The notes under the pieces: generated by a model
Told to the model about the DNA's origin: nothing
Database searches by the model: none
The model's input: the letters and a program-made list of their open reading frames with translations, nothing else
NCBI GenBank assembly: GCA_021800445.1
Contig: JAJYYZ010000011.1
Coordinates: 1 to 46,287 of the forward strand
Reading direction: 5' to 3'
Length of the DNA stretch: 46,287 nt
From: a bacterium
Lineage (GTDB): Bacteria > Thermotogota > Thermotogae > Mesoaciditogales > Mesoaciditogaceae
Part shown: piece by piece, positions 25,455 through 36,574 of the stretch
Layout of the letters: every line of letters begins with the position of its first letter
Position numbering within the stretch: the first letter of the stretch is position 1
Program-made: the position numbers and the translations under genes

Positions 25455-25483
25455 ATTATATCATATATTTTTATAATTAAAAA
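25455..25483 (-). promoter_or_regulatory. Promoter candidate of the rpsF operon
   Basis: A consensus TATAAT (25460-25455 on the minus strand) lies about 54 bases before the rpsF start in an AT-rich run. The -35 box is poor (about 25483-25478). Confidence 0.45.
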
Positions 25484-25495
25484 ACAAAATATACC

Positions 25496-25615
25496 AAACA
25501 AAGTTCATATTCCGAATCGTAGCGATGGCAGGTATCCCCTCAATATCTGGTCCTCGCTTCGCGGCGTCGGCTACCTCAAGGACATCCTGCCCTCCGATAC
25601 GGCAAATAAACATTT
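25496..25615 (+). repeat. ~120-bp dispersed repeat, copy B
   Basis: This is an inverted counterpart of 16862-16980. It shares ATTCCGAATCGTAGC, the CCTCAAT and ATCTGG blocks, CATCCTGC and AAATAAACATTT, with a GC-rich palindromic interior (TCGCTTCGCGGCG). It is directly followed by the IS200/IS605-like hairpin. Short open frames across it are not genes. Confidence 0.65.
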
Positions 25616-25627
25616 GGCTTTTAACTC

Positions 25628-25674
25628 TTTTTAAGCAAGAATTCTCCCACTTCTATAAGTGGTGGGAGTATGTC
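25628..25674. mobile_element. IS200/IS605-like right-end hairpin, copy 2
   Basis: CTCCCAC pairs with GTGGGAG around TTCTATAAGTG, followed by TATGTCAC. It is almost identical to the copy at 815-858 and has the same orientation. No transposase or TnpB frame lies beside it. It stands 25 bases beyond the stop of the NifX-like gene. Confidence 0.5.
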
Positions 25675-25699
25675 ACAAGAGTCTTAGATACATATTACA

Positions 25700-26095
25700 T
25701 CATTGTTTGTCATTGTGCTCGGAACATTCATCTTTACGATCGTGCGCACGATCGCCTGTGTAATTGGACTTAAGGTTTCCAGAGAGATAGGATGCTACCG
25801 CCTCCTTGAGAGTACCCTCCGCATAGGGATAAACATCGATACCGTTTTGTACAAATATTTCGTATGCTCTTTGTCCCATGTTTCCGGCTATAAGCACGTT
25901 TGCCCCGCTTTGAATCACGAAATTTGGTACACTCCCTTGTGAATGATTACCCTCAAAAGGATTATCGTTGAATTCGACCGATGTTATTTTCCCATCTTCC
26001 ACTTCAACGAAAGCAAAAAACGGTGCATGTCCGAAATGTTCCGATACGTTGACGTTCATTCCTTCATTTCCCATAACAGGTACAACTATTAACAT
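25700..26095 (-). CDS. NifX/NifB-type FeMo-cofactor-binding domain protein
   Basis: This 131-residue protein of the dinitrogenase iron-molybdenum cofactor family begins with the compact fold MLIVVPVMGNEG and SEHFGHAPFF, and contains VLIAGNMGQRAYEIF. Such small stand-alone members are common in Thermotogae and other anaerobes that do not fix nitrogen. The last ~20 residues (DRAHDRKDECSEHNDKQ) are rich in Asp, His and Cys and might bind metal. GGAGGAAGACAA precedes the ATG. No nif genes are nearby. Confidence 0.88.
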   Translation of the reverse strand: MLIVVPVMGNEGMNVNVSEHFGHAPFFAFVEVEDGKITSVEFNDNPFEGNHSQGSVPNFVIQSGANVLIAGNMGQRAYEIFVQNGIDVYPYAEGTLKEAVASYLSGNLKSNYTGDRAHDRKDECSEHNDKQ

Positions 26096-26135
26096 TTGTC
26101 TTCCTCCTTGTTCTGAAAAAATGCTAAACTTTTAT

Positions 26136-26495
26136 TCAAAATGAAACGCTTAAAAAAGAGATGGATCGTAGGTAAAGCGAGGTACAAAATTTGTTTTCTT
26201 CATAAGAGACCCTTAAGACTCTTGTCGCGATGCTTTTCCACGTTATATATTCATAATTTTCACCCGTTACGACAAAAACACCTTTTTCAATTCTTTTGTC
26301 CAATGCCATCGTTATCGTCGACACTATTCCACCAAAACTAAAGCCCACACCATTTGGATGATTTGAATTGTACAAAATGGCCTTAACATGATCGACTTTT
26401 GGATCACCTGAAGGTTTAAGACTTTCGAATTTCAAGAGAGCAAAGTCATATTTATGAGAAACCTTGTATTCGGCAAATCCATCTTTTTGATACAT
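26136..26495 (-). CDS. Conserved-looking hypothetical protein
   Basis: The 119-residue protein was not recognised. It contains KYDFALLKFESLKPSGDPKV and GFSFGGIVSTITMALDKRI, and it is mostly soluble-looking with a hydrophobic C-terminus. It starts one base after the stop of the methyltransferase gene and has only a weak ribosome site, so expression would rely on coupling. It could be a genuine small protein or a truncated gene. Confidence 0.45.
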   Translation of the reverse strand: MYQKDGFAEYKVSHKYDFALLKFESLKPSGDPKVDHVKAILYNSNHPNGVGFSFGGIVSTITMALDKRIEKGVFVVTGENYEYITWKSIATRVLRVSYEENKFCTSLYLRSISFLSVSF

Positions 26496-26496
26496 T

Positions 26497-27039
26497 TTAA
26501 GTTTTTTCGAAAGAGATGAAATAATGATCCTTAAACTCTAAATATTTCACTTCCTTGAAACCATAAGGTTCAACTTTGTCCTTGAGCATTTCTTTTGAAA
26601 ATCTAATGCTTTTTGGAGGGCCCAAAAGTGCCTTCAGGTTAAACTCAACCAAATCAAAATGCGACCCTTTTTTTAGACTTTTTGAAAGCACACTCAATAT
26701 CTCATCCTGACATTCCATATCATGAAAAGAATTTGAGAAAAAAACATGCGTCGCTTCCGAAAAATCATTTTTCTTTATCCATTCACAGACACTTTGAGAG
26801 ATCTTTTTTATTTTTTCATTTGCGTAGTTTTGGCTTTCAAAATTTTTTTCGTATTCATCTATTGAAAAAACTGCTTTACACACTTTCACAAATTCACTCG
26901 AATAAAATCCATCTCCTGAACCAACATCAAAGACGACATCGTTCATTTCAAGTTGCATGGCTTTCAAAACATCAGCAACTATCGATGTCCTTAACGCATT
27001 GTTGAAATGCCGATGATGCATGAAATGCTCATGATCCAT
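26497..27039 (-). CDS. Class I SAM-dependent methyltransferase
   Basis: The 180-residue protein has the SAM-binding motif I VVFDVGSGDGFYS (about 35-47), a motif II acidic residue in VFSIDEYEKN and a motif near HVFFSNSFHDM. The N-terminus is histidine-rich (MDHEHFMHHRHFNN). The start at 27039 follows AAGGAG by eight bases; the frame upstream is leader. The methyl acceptor is unknown. A good promoter is present just upstream. Confidence 0.8.
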   Translation of the reverse strand: MDHEHFMHHRHFNNALRTSIVADVLKAMQLEMNDVVFDVGSGDGFYSSEFVKVCKAVFSIDEYEKNFESQNYANEKIKKISQSVCEWIKKNDFSEATHVFFSNSFHDMECQDEILSVLSKSLKKGSHFDLVEFNLKALLGPPKSIRFSKEMLKDKVEPYGFKEVKYLEFKDHYFISFEKT

Positions 27040-27065
27040 GTTAAGAACTCCTTTCTTTTTATAAG

Positions 27066-27094
27066 AGTATATCATATATAAGAAGTTTAGTCAA
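27066..27094 (-). promoter_or_regulatory. Promoter of the methyltransferase gene
   Basis: On the minus strand TTGACT (27094-27089) and TATACT (27071-27066) are separated by exactly 17 bases, about 27 bases before the methyltransferase ATG, with AAGGAG in between. This is one of the best sigma-70-type promoters in the window. Confidence 0.65.
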
Positions 27095-27143
27095 ATTCCA
27101 TTTTTGGATCTGGCTTGGTATAAAATATGATAGGTGATAAACG

Positions 27144-27641
27144 ATGAAAGTTACTCTTATAGCGGTTTTAAGTGTAAACGGAAAAATTGCGCGCTCAAAC
27201 AATGCTTCAATTGATTGGAACTCAAAAGCAGATCTTGAATGGTTTAAGCATATCACAAAAAATATCGGTGTTGTGATTTTGGGAAGAAAAACTTTTGAAA
27301 CGCTCAAATCTCCTCTTAAAGGTAGGCTTAACATCGTTATGACAAGAAATCCTTTTGAATCTGGACGAGATGATTTGATATACACTTCAAGTCCTCCAGG
27401 CCAGATATTGGAAATGATAGATAAGTTAGGTTACACGCAAACCGCCGTCGTTGGCGGTCAAGAGATATTCACACTTTTTATGAAGGAAAAACTCGTAGAC
27501 GATCTTTACATAACTTATGAACCAATTATAATTGATGGTATCGATCTGTTAAGCCAGATTCAAACAGATGTCAAGTTAAAGTTCATCGATATGAAAATGC
27601 TTAATTCTCAAACTTTTATGGTACATTATGCTATACTATAA
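27144..27641 (+). CDS. Dihydrofolate-reductase-fold protein (RibD C-terminal-like)
   Basis: The 165-residue protein reads MKVTLIAVLSVNGKIARSNN, then VVILGRKTFETLKSPLKGRL and TAVVGGQEIFTLFM, the ordered NADPH-binding motifs of the DHFR/RibD-C fold. It could be a dihydrofolate reductase or a pyrimidine reductase of the riboflavin type. The substrate-side acidic residue of true DHFR is not obvious (WNSKADLEWF aligns loosely). AGGTGA precedes the start. It is a single gene, divergent from the methyltransferase. Confidence 0.8.
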   Translation: MKVTLIAVLSVNGKIARSNNASIDWNSKADLEWFKHITKNIGVVILGRKTFETLKSPLKGRLNIVMTRNPFESGRDDLIYTSSPPGQILEMIDKLGYTQTAVVGGQEIFTLFMKEKLVDDLYITYEPIIIDGIDLLSQIQTDVKLKFIDMKMLNSQTFMVHYAIL

Positions 27642-27697
27642 TAAATTTTGTTTAAGCTGATGTATAATTTTTTAATCTCGAAGGGAGGATTACAAAA

Positions 27698-29053
27698 ATG
27701 GCAAAAAAATTACTGATGGCAGGCATGGTTTTGGTGGTGGCATCTGTTGTGCTTGCTGGTGTGATGAGTTACGTTCCTCAGAATGCAAATCTTGTTGTAC
27801 TTTTTCAGAATAACGGTACAAATTACGACGCTTTGAAGGACAATGTGCCAGTCTTTTCTTTCCTTTTAAACGATCTCGGTCTCGAAAGTCTTGTTCAATC
27901 CTCTGTGAGCAACACGGCAAATTCTTTAAATCTTAAATCATCTCAAATATGGTCTGCCACTTTAAATGATTTTGTGATCTTTGGAAATGAAAATCAAAAA
28001 GATATTGCAGTTGTCATGAAGGCCGATTCTTCAGCACTTGTGCAGTTTTTTCAATCTTTGACAGGCGGCCAAATCGGAAGTACGAACGTAAATGGTAAGA
28101 AATTTCAGAGTTTCGCCGTAAATGGAACGACACTTTACTTTTACACCGATTCTGGATACACGATAACATCAAATTCAACTTCTATGATAATTGATGCACT
28201 TAATGCCAGCTCATCCAAAGGTTTTTCTTTTAGCGTCAATTATCCTAAAAATGCTTGGTTTGAGGCGTACTGGAATGGAAGTCTTCCAATGGCAGCAGCA
28301 ACAGATGTTGTAACTCAAAAAAATGGATACGCTTATGGAATAGTTTCAAATGGCATGCTTTCAATATACGGAAAAGAAAATCTTGATTACAAAGATTCAA
28401 ACCTTAAAACTCAGATAATATCTTCAAAGCCTAATTCCACATCTCTTGTCACAAATCAAGCCACAGGCGACCTTTGGATCGCAATAGACGTTCCGAATCC
28501 ATCTGCTTTCTACGATGTACTTAAACCATACATTAAAGATATAAAAGTTGGATCGATCGAAGATGCTGTTACAAAAGATTTTGTAGATCATTTTAACGGT
28601 AAAGTTTTTGCCGATATGAGTTTGCTGTCCGAAAACAATGATTTTGTTGTTACCACTTATCTTACAAAAGATCTTTCGGGTTATGTCCCTGGACTTTCAA
28701 AATCGGCTTCTGCGACTTTCACATGGCAAGGGCATACTGTGCTTAGAGATGATACTGTTGAAGGGACGAAAACTACTTTTATGTACACGATTTTCTACCC
28801 GGATAAGGTTGTTTTATCAAACATGGATCCAGATTCATCTGCCAAATACATTGCATCAGGAAAACCAGCACAAAATCTCGGAAATTACTCAAGTTTCTCT
28901 TCTCAGATATGGAACAACTCTGTTTTGACAATTTACGGTGATGTTGGAAGCTTTATAGAGAATGCGCTTCAGTACAGCGTTGACTCCGGAATTGTGATTC
29001 AGACAAGATATGATAGTTCCGGCAATCTTGAATTTCAGATACTTGTGAAGTGA
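27698..29053 (+). CDS. Exported protein of unknown function (DUF3352-like)
   Basis: The 451-residue protein has a signal peptide (MAKKLLMAGMVLVVASVVLA) and a long beta-rich mature part. It is rich in serine, threonine and asparagine, with many short strand-like units such as YTITSNSTSM and GYAYGIVSNGMLSIYGKE. It has no cysteine. The opening SYVPQNANLVVLFQ resembles DUF3352-type surface proteins. GGGAGG precedes the start. It is probably periplasmic or outer-sheath associated; function not known. The aminotransferase start overlaps its stop by four bases (GTGA). Confidence 0.7.
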   Translation: MAKKLLMAGMVLVVASVVLAGVMSYVPQNANLVVLFQNNGTNYDALKDNVPVFSFLLNDLGLESLVQSSVSNTANSLNLKSSQIWSATLNDFVIFGNENQKDIAVVMKADSSALVQFFQSLTGGQIGSTNVNGKKFQSFAVNGTTLYFYTDSGYTITSNSTSMIIDALNASSSKGFSFSVNYPKNAWFEAYWNGSLPMAAATDVVTQKNGYAYGIVSNGMLSIYGKENLDYKDSNLKTQIISSKPNSTSLVTNQATGDLWIAIDVPNPSAFYDVLKPYIKDIKVGSIEDAVTKDFVDHFNGKVFADMSLLSENNDFVVTTYLTKDLSGYVPGLSKSASATFTWQGHTVLRDDTVEGTKTTFMYTIFYPDKVVLSNMDPDSSAKYIASGKPAQNLGNYSSFSSQIWNNSVLTIYGDVGSFIENALQYSVDSGIVIQTRYDSSGNLEFQILVK

Positions 29054-30210
29054 TAAGAATGACTCTCTCGTCAACTGTCGAATCAATGAAAACATCAGCG
29101 ACTTTAAAGATAGATACTCTCGCGAAAGAGATGAAAAACGCGGGTAAAGATGTGGTACTTTTTACGGCGGGAGAGCCAGATTTCCCGACTCCAGAACCAA
29201 TCAAGATGGCTGCAAAAGTAGCGATAGATTCTAATTTCACAAAATACACTAACTCAAATGGGATTCAAGAATTGAGAATGGGCATTGTCAAAAAACTTCA
29301 AAAGGATAATAGACTGAATTACACACCAGATCAAATTGTCGTCTCTAACGGCGGTAAGCAGGCACTTTTCAACGCATTTGGGGCAATATTGGAAGTTGGA
29401 GATGAAGTGATAGTCATAACTCCTGCGTGGGTAAGTTATATTCCTCAAATAAAGATGTGGAAGGGAAATGTTGTGCTTTTGAACACTTTCCCGGAAACGG
29501 GATATCTTCCTGATGAAAAATCTTTGGAAAAGGTTGTTTCGTCAAAGACAAAAGCCATACTGATTAATTCTCCAAATAACCCAACAGGTGCGATATATCC
29601 GCCAAAAACTCTTGAGATGATAGCAAATTTTGCCAAAAAACATGATCTTTACGTCGTTGCGGATGAAATATATGAAAAACTTTCTTACGATCTTCCGCAT
29701 CTTTCGATAGCATCCTTTGATGGGATGACCGAGAGGGCGATAATCATAAATGGCTTTTCAAAGAGTTATGCCATGACCGGATGGAGAATCGGATATTCCG
29801 CATCTTCTCAGGTTATAGCAAAGGAGATCTCAAAAATTCAGTCCCATACCACCTCAAACGTAAATTCAATTGCTCAAATGGCAGCACTTAAAGCGCTTGA
29901 TGTCGATACTTCATATATGGCTAAAGAATTCAAGGAAAGAAGAGATTTAACAGTTGATCTACTTTCAAAAGCAGGTTTTAAATTTTTTAAGCCACAAGGA
30001 GCATTTTATGTGATGATAGATATGAGAGAATTTATGCCAGAAAAAAACACGGAAGAATTTTGCCTTGATCTCATAAAAACAGCAGGCGTGGCCATGATAC
30101 CCGCAGATGATTTCTACGCTCCCGGCTTTGTGAGAATGTCATTTTCAACTTCAAAACGAGAAATTGAGAATGGAATTCAGAGAATGAAATCTTACCTTAT
30201 CGCACGTTGA
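29050..30210 (+). CDS. Class I/II aminotransferase, aspartate type
   Basis: This fold-type I PLP enzyme of 386 residues has GEPDFPTPEPIK (41-52), SPNNPTGAIYPP (174-185), VVADEIYEKL (202-211) and the PLP lysine K238 in NGFSKSYAMTGWRIGY. These match the Ib aspartate aminotransferases of thermophiles. A GTG at 29050 overlaps the preceding stop; the ATG at 29059 is an equally good start. It would transfer the amino group between aspartate (or other amino acids) and 2-oxoglutarate. Confidence 0.92.
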   Translation: MIRMTLSSTVESMKTSATLKIDTLAKEMKNAGKDVVLFTAGEPDFPTPEPIKMAAKVAIDSNFTKYTNSNGIQELRMGIVKKLQKDNRLNYTPDQIVVSNGGKQALFNAFGAILEVGDEVIVITPAWVSYIPQIKMWKGNVVLLNTFPETGYLPDEKSLEKVVSSKTKAILINSPNNPTGAIYPPKTLEMIANFAKKHDLYVVADEIYEKLSYDLPHLSIASFDGMTERAIIINGFSKSYAMTGWRIGYSASSQVIAKEISKIQSHTTSNVNSIAQMAALKALDVDTSYMAKEFKERRDLTVDLLSKAGFKFFKPQGAFYVMIDMREFMPEKNTEEFCLDLIKTAGVAMIPADDFYAPGFVRMSFSTSKREIENGIQRMKSYLIAR

Positions 30211-30223
30211 AAGGCTGATCGAT

Positions 30224-31285
30224 TTGGACAGAATAACGATTGGCCTTATTGCTTTTATAGTTACAATGGTGGTAACACCCTTTGCGATAAGATTTGCAAA
30301 AAAGCACGGTTTAGTTGATGTTCCTGATAAAAGAAAAATTCATAAAATTCCAACTCCAAGAATTGGCGGAATAGGTATTTTTGCTGGTGTTTTAATTGGA
30401 ATTTCTGCTACGGCGTTTTTTACTAAAGACACATGGCAATTATGGGCGCTTATCCCGATTTCGTTGATCGCGGTGATGGGCTTTGTAGATGATGTGAAAG
30501 GCCTTTCTTTTAAAATAAAGTTTCTTGTCCAAATCGTGGCATCTATTCTTGCGGTCATATTGGTAGGAGCAAATTTGAGCCACTTTAACAATCCATTTGG
30601 TGGCGGTATCTCTCTTGGTGTCTTTGGACCAATCCTCGCGGTTTTATGGATGGTAGGTGTTACCAATGCCATAAACCTTACCGACGGTCTTGATGGTCTT
30701 GCCAGTGGAGTAAGTGCCATATCAGCTTTCACAATAGCCGTGACCTCTTCGAGAGTTAACGTTGCCGCCACATTGGTGGCCATTTCCGTTTTTGCATCAT
30801 CGATGGCATTTTTAAGATACAATTTTCATCCCGCAAAAACTTTTATGGGAGATACCGGAAGTCAATTATTAGGATTTACTCTGGCTTTGATAGCCATAAA
30901 AGGAGCATCGATTTCAGCTTCGACGCTTTCGTTGGCAGTTCCTCTGCTCGCTTTGGGTGTTCCGATTTTAGACACCGTTTATGCTTTCGGAAGAAGAATT
31001 CTTGGCGGGCACAATCCTTTTCTTCCTGATAAAATGCATATTCACCACCAACTCCTTGAGATAGGGTTTTCGCAGATTACTGCCGTGCTTTTTATGTACG
31101 CGGTGAGTATTTTATTTTCAATTATAGCCGTAACTTACAGTGGCATACATGAACTCACTGCCATTGCATTTTATATAATTATAGGAATTTTACTTATATC
31201 TTTTTTATGGGTTATGAGAAAAAGGAGGGCAAAGAATGGACGACGTGTTGAAAATCAAGTTGACAAGGACAAATCAGATCGTTGA
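30224..31285 (+). CDS. Polyprenyl-phosphate N-acetylhexosamine-1-P transferase (WecA/TagO/MraY superfamily)
   Basis: The 353-residue membrane enzyme has about ten hydrophobic segments. It shows the superfamily motifs DDVKGL at 89-94, NAINLTDGLDGLA at 148-160, FMGDTGS at 207-213 and the HIHH metal motif at 272-275. HIHH is typical of WecA/TagO rather than MraY. It links a sugar-1-phosphate to undecaprenyl phosphate to start envelope glycan synthesis. The start codon is TTG with AAAGG shortly before. The 3' end overlaps the next gene by 50 bases. Confidence 0.9.
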   Translation: MDRITIGLIAFIVTMVVTPFAIRFAKKHGLVDVPDKRKIHKIPTPRIGGIGIFAGVLIGISATAFFTKDTWQLWALIPISLIAVMGFVDDVKGLSFKIKFLVQIVASILAVILVGANLSHFNNPFGGGISLGVFGPILAVLWMVGVTNAINLTDGLDGLASGVSAISAFTIAVTSSRVNVAATLVAISVFASSMAFLRYNFHPAKTFMGDTGSQLLGFTLALIAIKGASISASTLSLAVPLLALGVPILDTVYAFGRRILGGHNPFLPDKMHIHHQLLEIGFSQITAVLFMYAVSILFSIIAVTYSGIHELTAIAFYIIIGILLISFLWVMRKRRAKNGRRVENQVDKDKSDR

Positions 31286-32897
31286 ATATCCAAAAAAAAT
31301 TTTGATCGAAACGATAGCAAAAGAACATCAAAAATTTTATCCATCAAGGATTGTTGCGTCTATATTTAACAATGACATAAGAGAACTTTCCAAAACTTTG
31401 GAAAGAGATGGAGAACTTGATTTTATCGATTTGACAAGTGAAGATGGTGTCAGAATATATCAAAGAGGACTTATGTTTATAGCTTACGTTGCATCAAAAG
31501 AAATCTTTCCAAACAAAAAAATGCGTGTGAGGTACTCGCTGGGTAAAGGCATTTATTGCGAGTTTGAAGGATGGGAACCGTCCGAATCAGATCTTGCAAG
31601 TTTGAAGGAGAAGATGTTGGAACTCGTTAAAATGGATGTCCCATTCCTGAAAGAAGAACTCTACAAATTCGATGCGCTTGAACTCTTTGCAAAGCATAAC
31701 ATGAAAGATAAAATAGAACTTCTTAAATATAGAACTAAATCCACAATAAATGTTTACTGGTTCGGAAGCAACTTTAATTATTATTACGGTCATATGGTTC
31801 CTTCGACATCTTATATAGATCTTTTTGACGTTGTGAAAATCGATCATGGATTTGTACTTGTTCATCCTGACATAACTTCTCCGAACGAACTCCCGACGTA
31901 CATTCCTCAGGTTAAGATGGCCAAAGCGTATGGAGACAGGGCAAAGTGGGGAAAGATAGTTGGCATGGAGACTGCCGGAGACCTTAACAGGATTGTATCG
32001 GAAGGCAGATCGCGTGAACTCATAATGATGTGCGAATTACTTCATGAAAAAGAAATATCAAAGATAGCAGACGATATAACATCTAAAGGAACTGTAAAAC
32101 TTGTGCTTTGCGCAGGCCCATCTTCTTCGGGTAAAACGACATTTTCGAAGAGGCTTTCTTTGCAATTGAAAGTTAACGGCTTTGAACCATACCCGATTTC
32201 ATTAGATGATTATTTTGTTGAAAGAGATAAAACTCCTCTCGGTCATGACGGAAAACCGGACTTTGAATCTATAGAAGCACTTGATCTTGAACTTTTTTCG
32301 AGAAATATGAACGATGTTTTCAGCGGTAAAAGTGTTGAACTTCCAAAGTTCAATTTTAAAACCGGAAAACGCGAATACAAAGGAGATATCGTAAAATCAA
32401 GTGATAAAACGATTCTTGTCGTTGAAGGTATACACGGTCTTAATCCATTGATGACAAAGAATTTTGATTCTGCTCTCGTCTACAAGATATACGTAAGTGC
32501 ATTAACCCAGACAAGTCTCGATGAAGATAACAGAATACCTACAACTGATGTAAGAATAATAAGAAGAATGATAAGAGATTATAATTTCAGAGGGCATAGC
32601 GCTCTTATGACTTTGCAAATGTGGCCGAGCGTAAGAATGGGAGAAGAAAAAAACATCTTTCCTTATCAAGAAGCAGCAAATGTGATGTTCAATTCGGCGT
32701 TACCATATGAACCCGCTGTTTTGAAGAATTTTGCGATGCCTCTGTTACTTCAAGTTGATAATTCAACGCCTGAATACAGTCAGGCAAGAAGATTGATAAG
32801 ATTTCTCGATTATTTTCTGTCTATAATTGATTTTGATGTGATTCCTTCAACTTCGATAATAAGGGAATTCATAGGATCGAGTTATTTTCACTATTGA
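31236..32897 (+). CDS. Uridine-kinase-like protein with threonyl-tRNA-synthetase-type N-terminus
   Basis: The 553-residue protein has a TGS-like beta-grasp N-terminus (about 1-70), a segment resembling the editing-side domain of ThrRS (YYYGHMVPSTSYIDLFDV near 182-199) and a P-loop kinase of the uridine kinase/phosphoribulokinase type. The Walker A is GPSSSGKTT at 294-302, followed by PISLDDYFVERDKTPLGHDG and VVEGIHGLNP. Proteins with this architecture recur in Thermotogae and Firmicutes, with undetermined substrate. AGGAGG just ahead of the ATG confirms a start inside the preceding gene. Confidence 0.85.
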   Translation: MDDVLKIKLTRTNQIVEYPKKILIETIAKEHQKFYPSRIVASIFNNDIRELSKTLERDGELDFIDLTSEDGVRIYQRGLMFIAYVASKEIFPNKKMRVRYSLGKGIYCEFEGWEPSESDLASLKEKMLELVKMDVPFLKEELYKFDALELFAKHNMKDKIELLKYRTKSTINVYWFGSNFNYYYGHMVPSTSYIDLFDVVKIDHGFVLVHPDITSPNELPTYIPQVKMAKAYGDRAKWGKIVGMETAGDLNRIVSEGRSRELIMMCELLHEKEISKIADDITSKGTVKLVLCAGPSSSGKTTFSKRLSLQLKVNGFEPYPISLDDYFVERDKTPLGHDGKPDFESIEALDLELFSRNMNDVFSGKSVELPKFNFKTGKREYKGDIVKSSDKTILVVEGIHGLNPLMTKNFDSALVYKIYVSALTQTSLDEDNRIPTTDVRIIRRMIRDYNFRGHSALMTLQMWPSVRMGEEKNIFPYQEAANVMFNSALPYEPAVLKNFAMPLLLQVDNSTPEYSQARRLIRFLDYFLSIIDFDVIPSTSIIREFIGSSYFHY

Positions 32898-32938
32898 ATC
32901 GAGGCATCATGGTCTCCGTATTACGGTCCAGAATATGA

Positions 32939-32944
32939 TATAAT
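32939..32944 (+). promoter_or_regulatory. Extended -10 box immediately before the dciA-like gene
   Basis: TGATATAAT ends at 32944, and the next gene's ATG is at 32952, only seven bases further on. There is no Shine-Dalgarno between them. A transcript from this box would start at or next to the ATG, that is, a leaderless mRNA. Confidence 0.45.
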
Positions 32945-32951
32945 ATAACAG

Positions 32952-35852
<2,901 letters not shown>

Positions 35853-36064
35853 ACCACGGTAAATATAAAAAGCAAACAGTGACGCGTAATGCGCAATTTT
35901 GCCTGTTGTTTATCATACTTCACATTTGAAGTTCAACAAGTGTACTTCTTTGTTTGATAACAACTTTGATGTTTTTGGTAGATCTGTTTTCATTTGGAGG
36001 AATGTTAATTCCTTAATTCTCAAACTCTTTACATCATCGTGAGGAAAGTCTAAACTCTTAAATG

Positions 36065-36070
36065 TATAAT
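36065..36070 (+). promoter_or_regulatory. -10 box immediately before ruvC
   Basis: A consensus TATAAT ends seven bases before the ruvC ATG (36078), with no ribosome site between. A second apparent leaderless arrangement like that at dciA. No good -35 box was found. Confidence 0.4.
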
Positions 36071-36077
36071 ACCTTCG

Positions 36078-36560
36078 ATGAGAGAAAAGAGAAGAATTTT
36101 AGGAATAGATCCGGGATTTGGAATGGTCGGTTACGGTTTCATCGAACTTGATGGAAATGAAGAAAAAATTTTGGAATATGGCATAATAAAAACCGATCCT
36201 CAGACATCGCTCTCCAAAAGGCTTGTGGAAATATACGAGAAAATCTCAAAACTTATAAAAATTTATCAGCCGACCGAAAGTGCTGTGGAAGAACTTTACT
36301 TTTTTAGAAACGTCACAACTGCCATTTTCGTTGGAGAAGCAAGAGGTGTGATAATACTGGCACTTGAAGAGGCAAAAACGATCATATACGAATATACTCC
36401 GATGGAAGTTAAGATGGCAGTTACCGGCTACGGAAAGGCAACTAAAAGACAGGTTCAAGAAATGGTAAGGGTAATCCTTAAAATGGATAAAATCCCGAAG
36501 CCTGACGACGCAGCGGACGCACTTGCCATTGCAATATGTCATGCACATCAGATTTTGTAA
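36078..36560 (+). CDS. ruvC: Holliday-junction endonuclease RuvC
   Basis: The 160-residue protein has the RNase H-like fold with the four acidic residues in place: D11 in GIDPGFGMVGYG, E71 in SAVEELYFF, and D144 and D147 in KPDDAADALAIA. It resolves Holliday junctions with RuvAB. It begins after a 225-base gap that follows the FtsQ-like gene and holds no gene; polC follows after 14 bases. Confidence 0.95.
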   Translation: MREKRRILGIDPGFGMVGYGFIELDGNEEKILEYGIIKTDPQTSLSKRLVEIYEKISKLIKIYQPTESAVEELYFFRNVTTAIFVGEARGVIILALEEAKTIIYEYTPMEVKMAVTGYGKATKRQVQEMVRVILKMDKIPKPDDAADALAIAICHAHQIL

Positions 36561-36574
36561 TCGAGGGTGATAAG

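Noticed and set aside
25445-25773. Two overlapping plus-strand open frames upstream of rpsF
   Set aside because: They run through the dispersed repeat and the mobile-element hairpin, lack ribosome sites and change composition with the repeat.
36041-36050. GAGGAAAGTC, the sequence found in the P4 region of RNase P RNA
   Set aside because: Only ten bases match, the following conserved blocks are absent, and ruvC starts 28 bases later, leaving no room for an RNA of about 350 bases.
35853-36077. Possible small RNA or hairpins between the FtsQ-like gene and ruvC
   Set aside because: Only short imperfect palindromes (for example ACTTCACATTTGAAGT) are visible, with no promoter-terminator pair.
36536-36574. 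Upstream in-frame extension of polC inside ruvC
   Set aside because: GAGGGTGATAAG places the start at 36575; the extension has no ribosome site.
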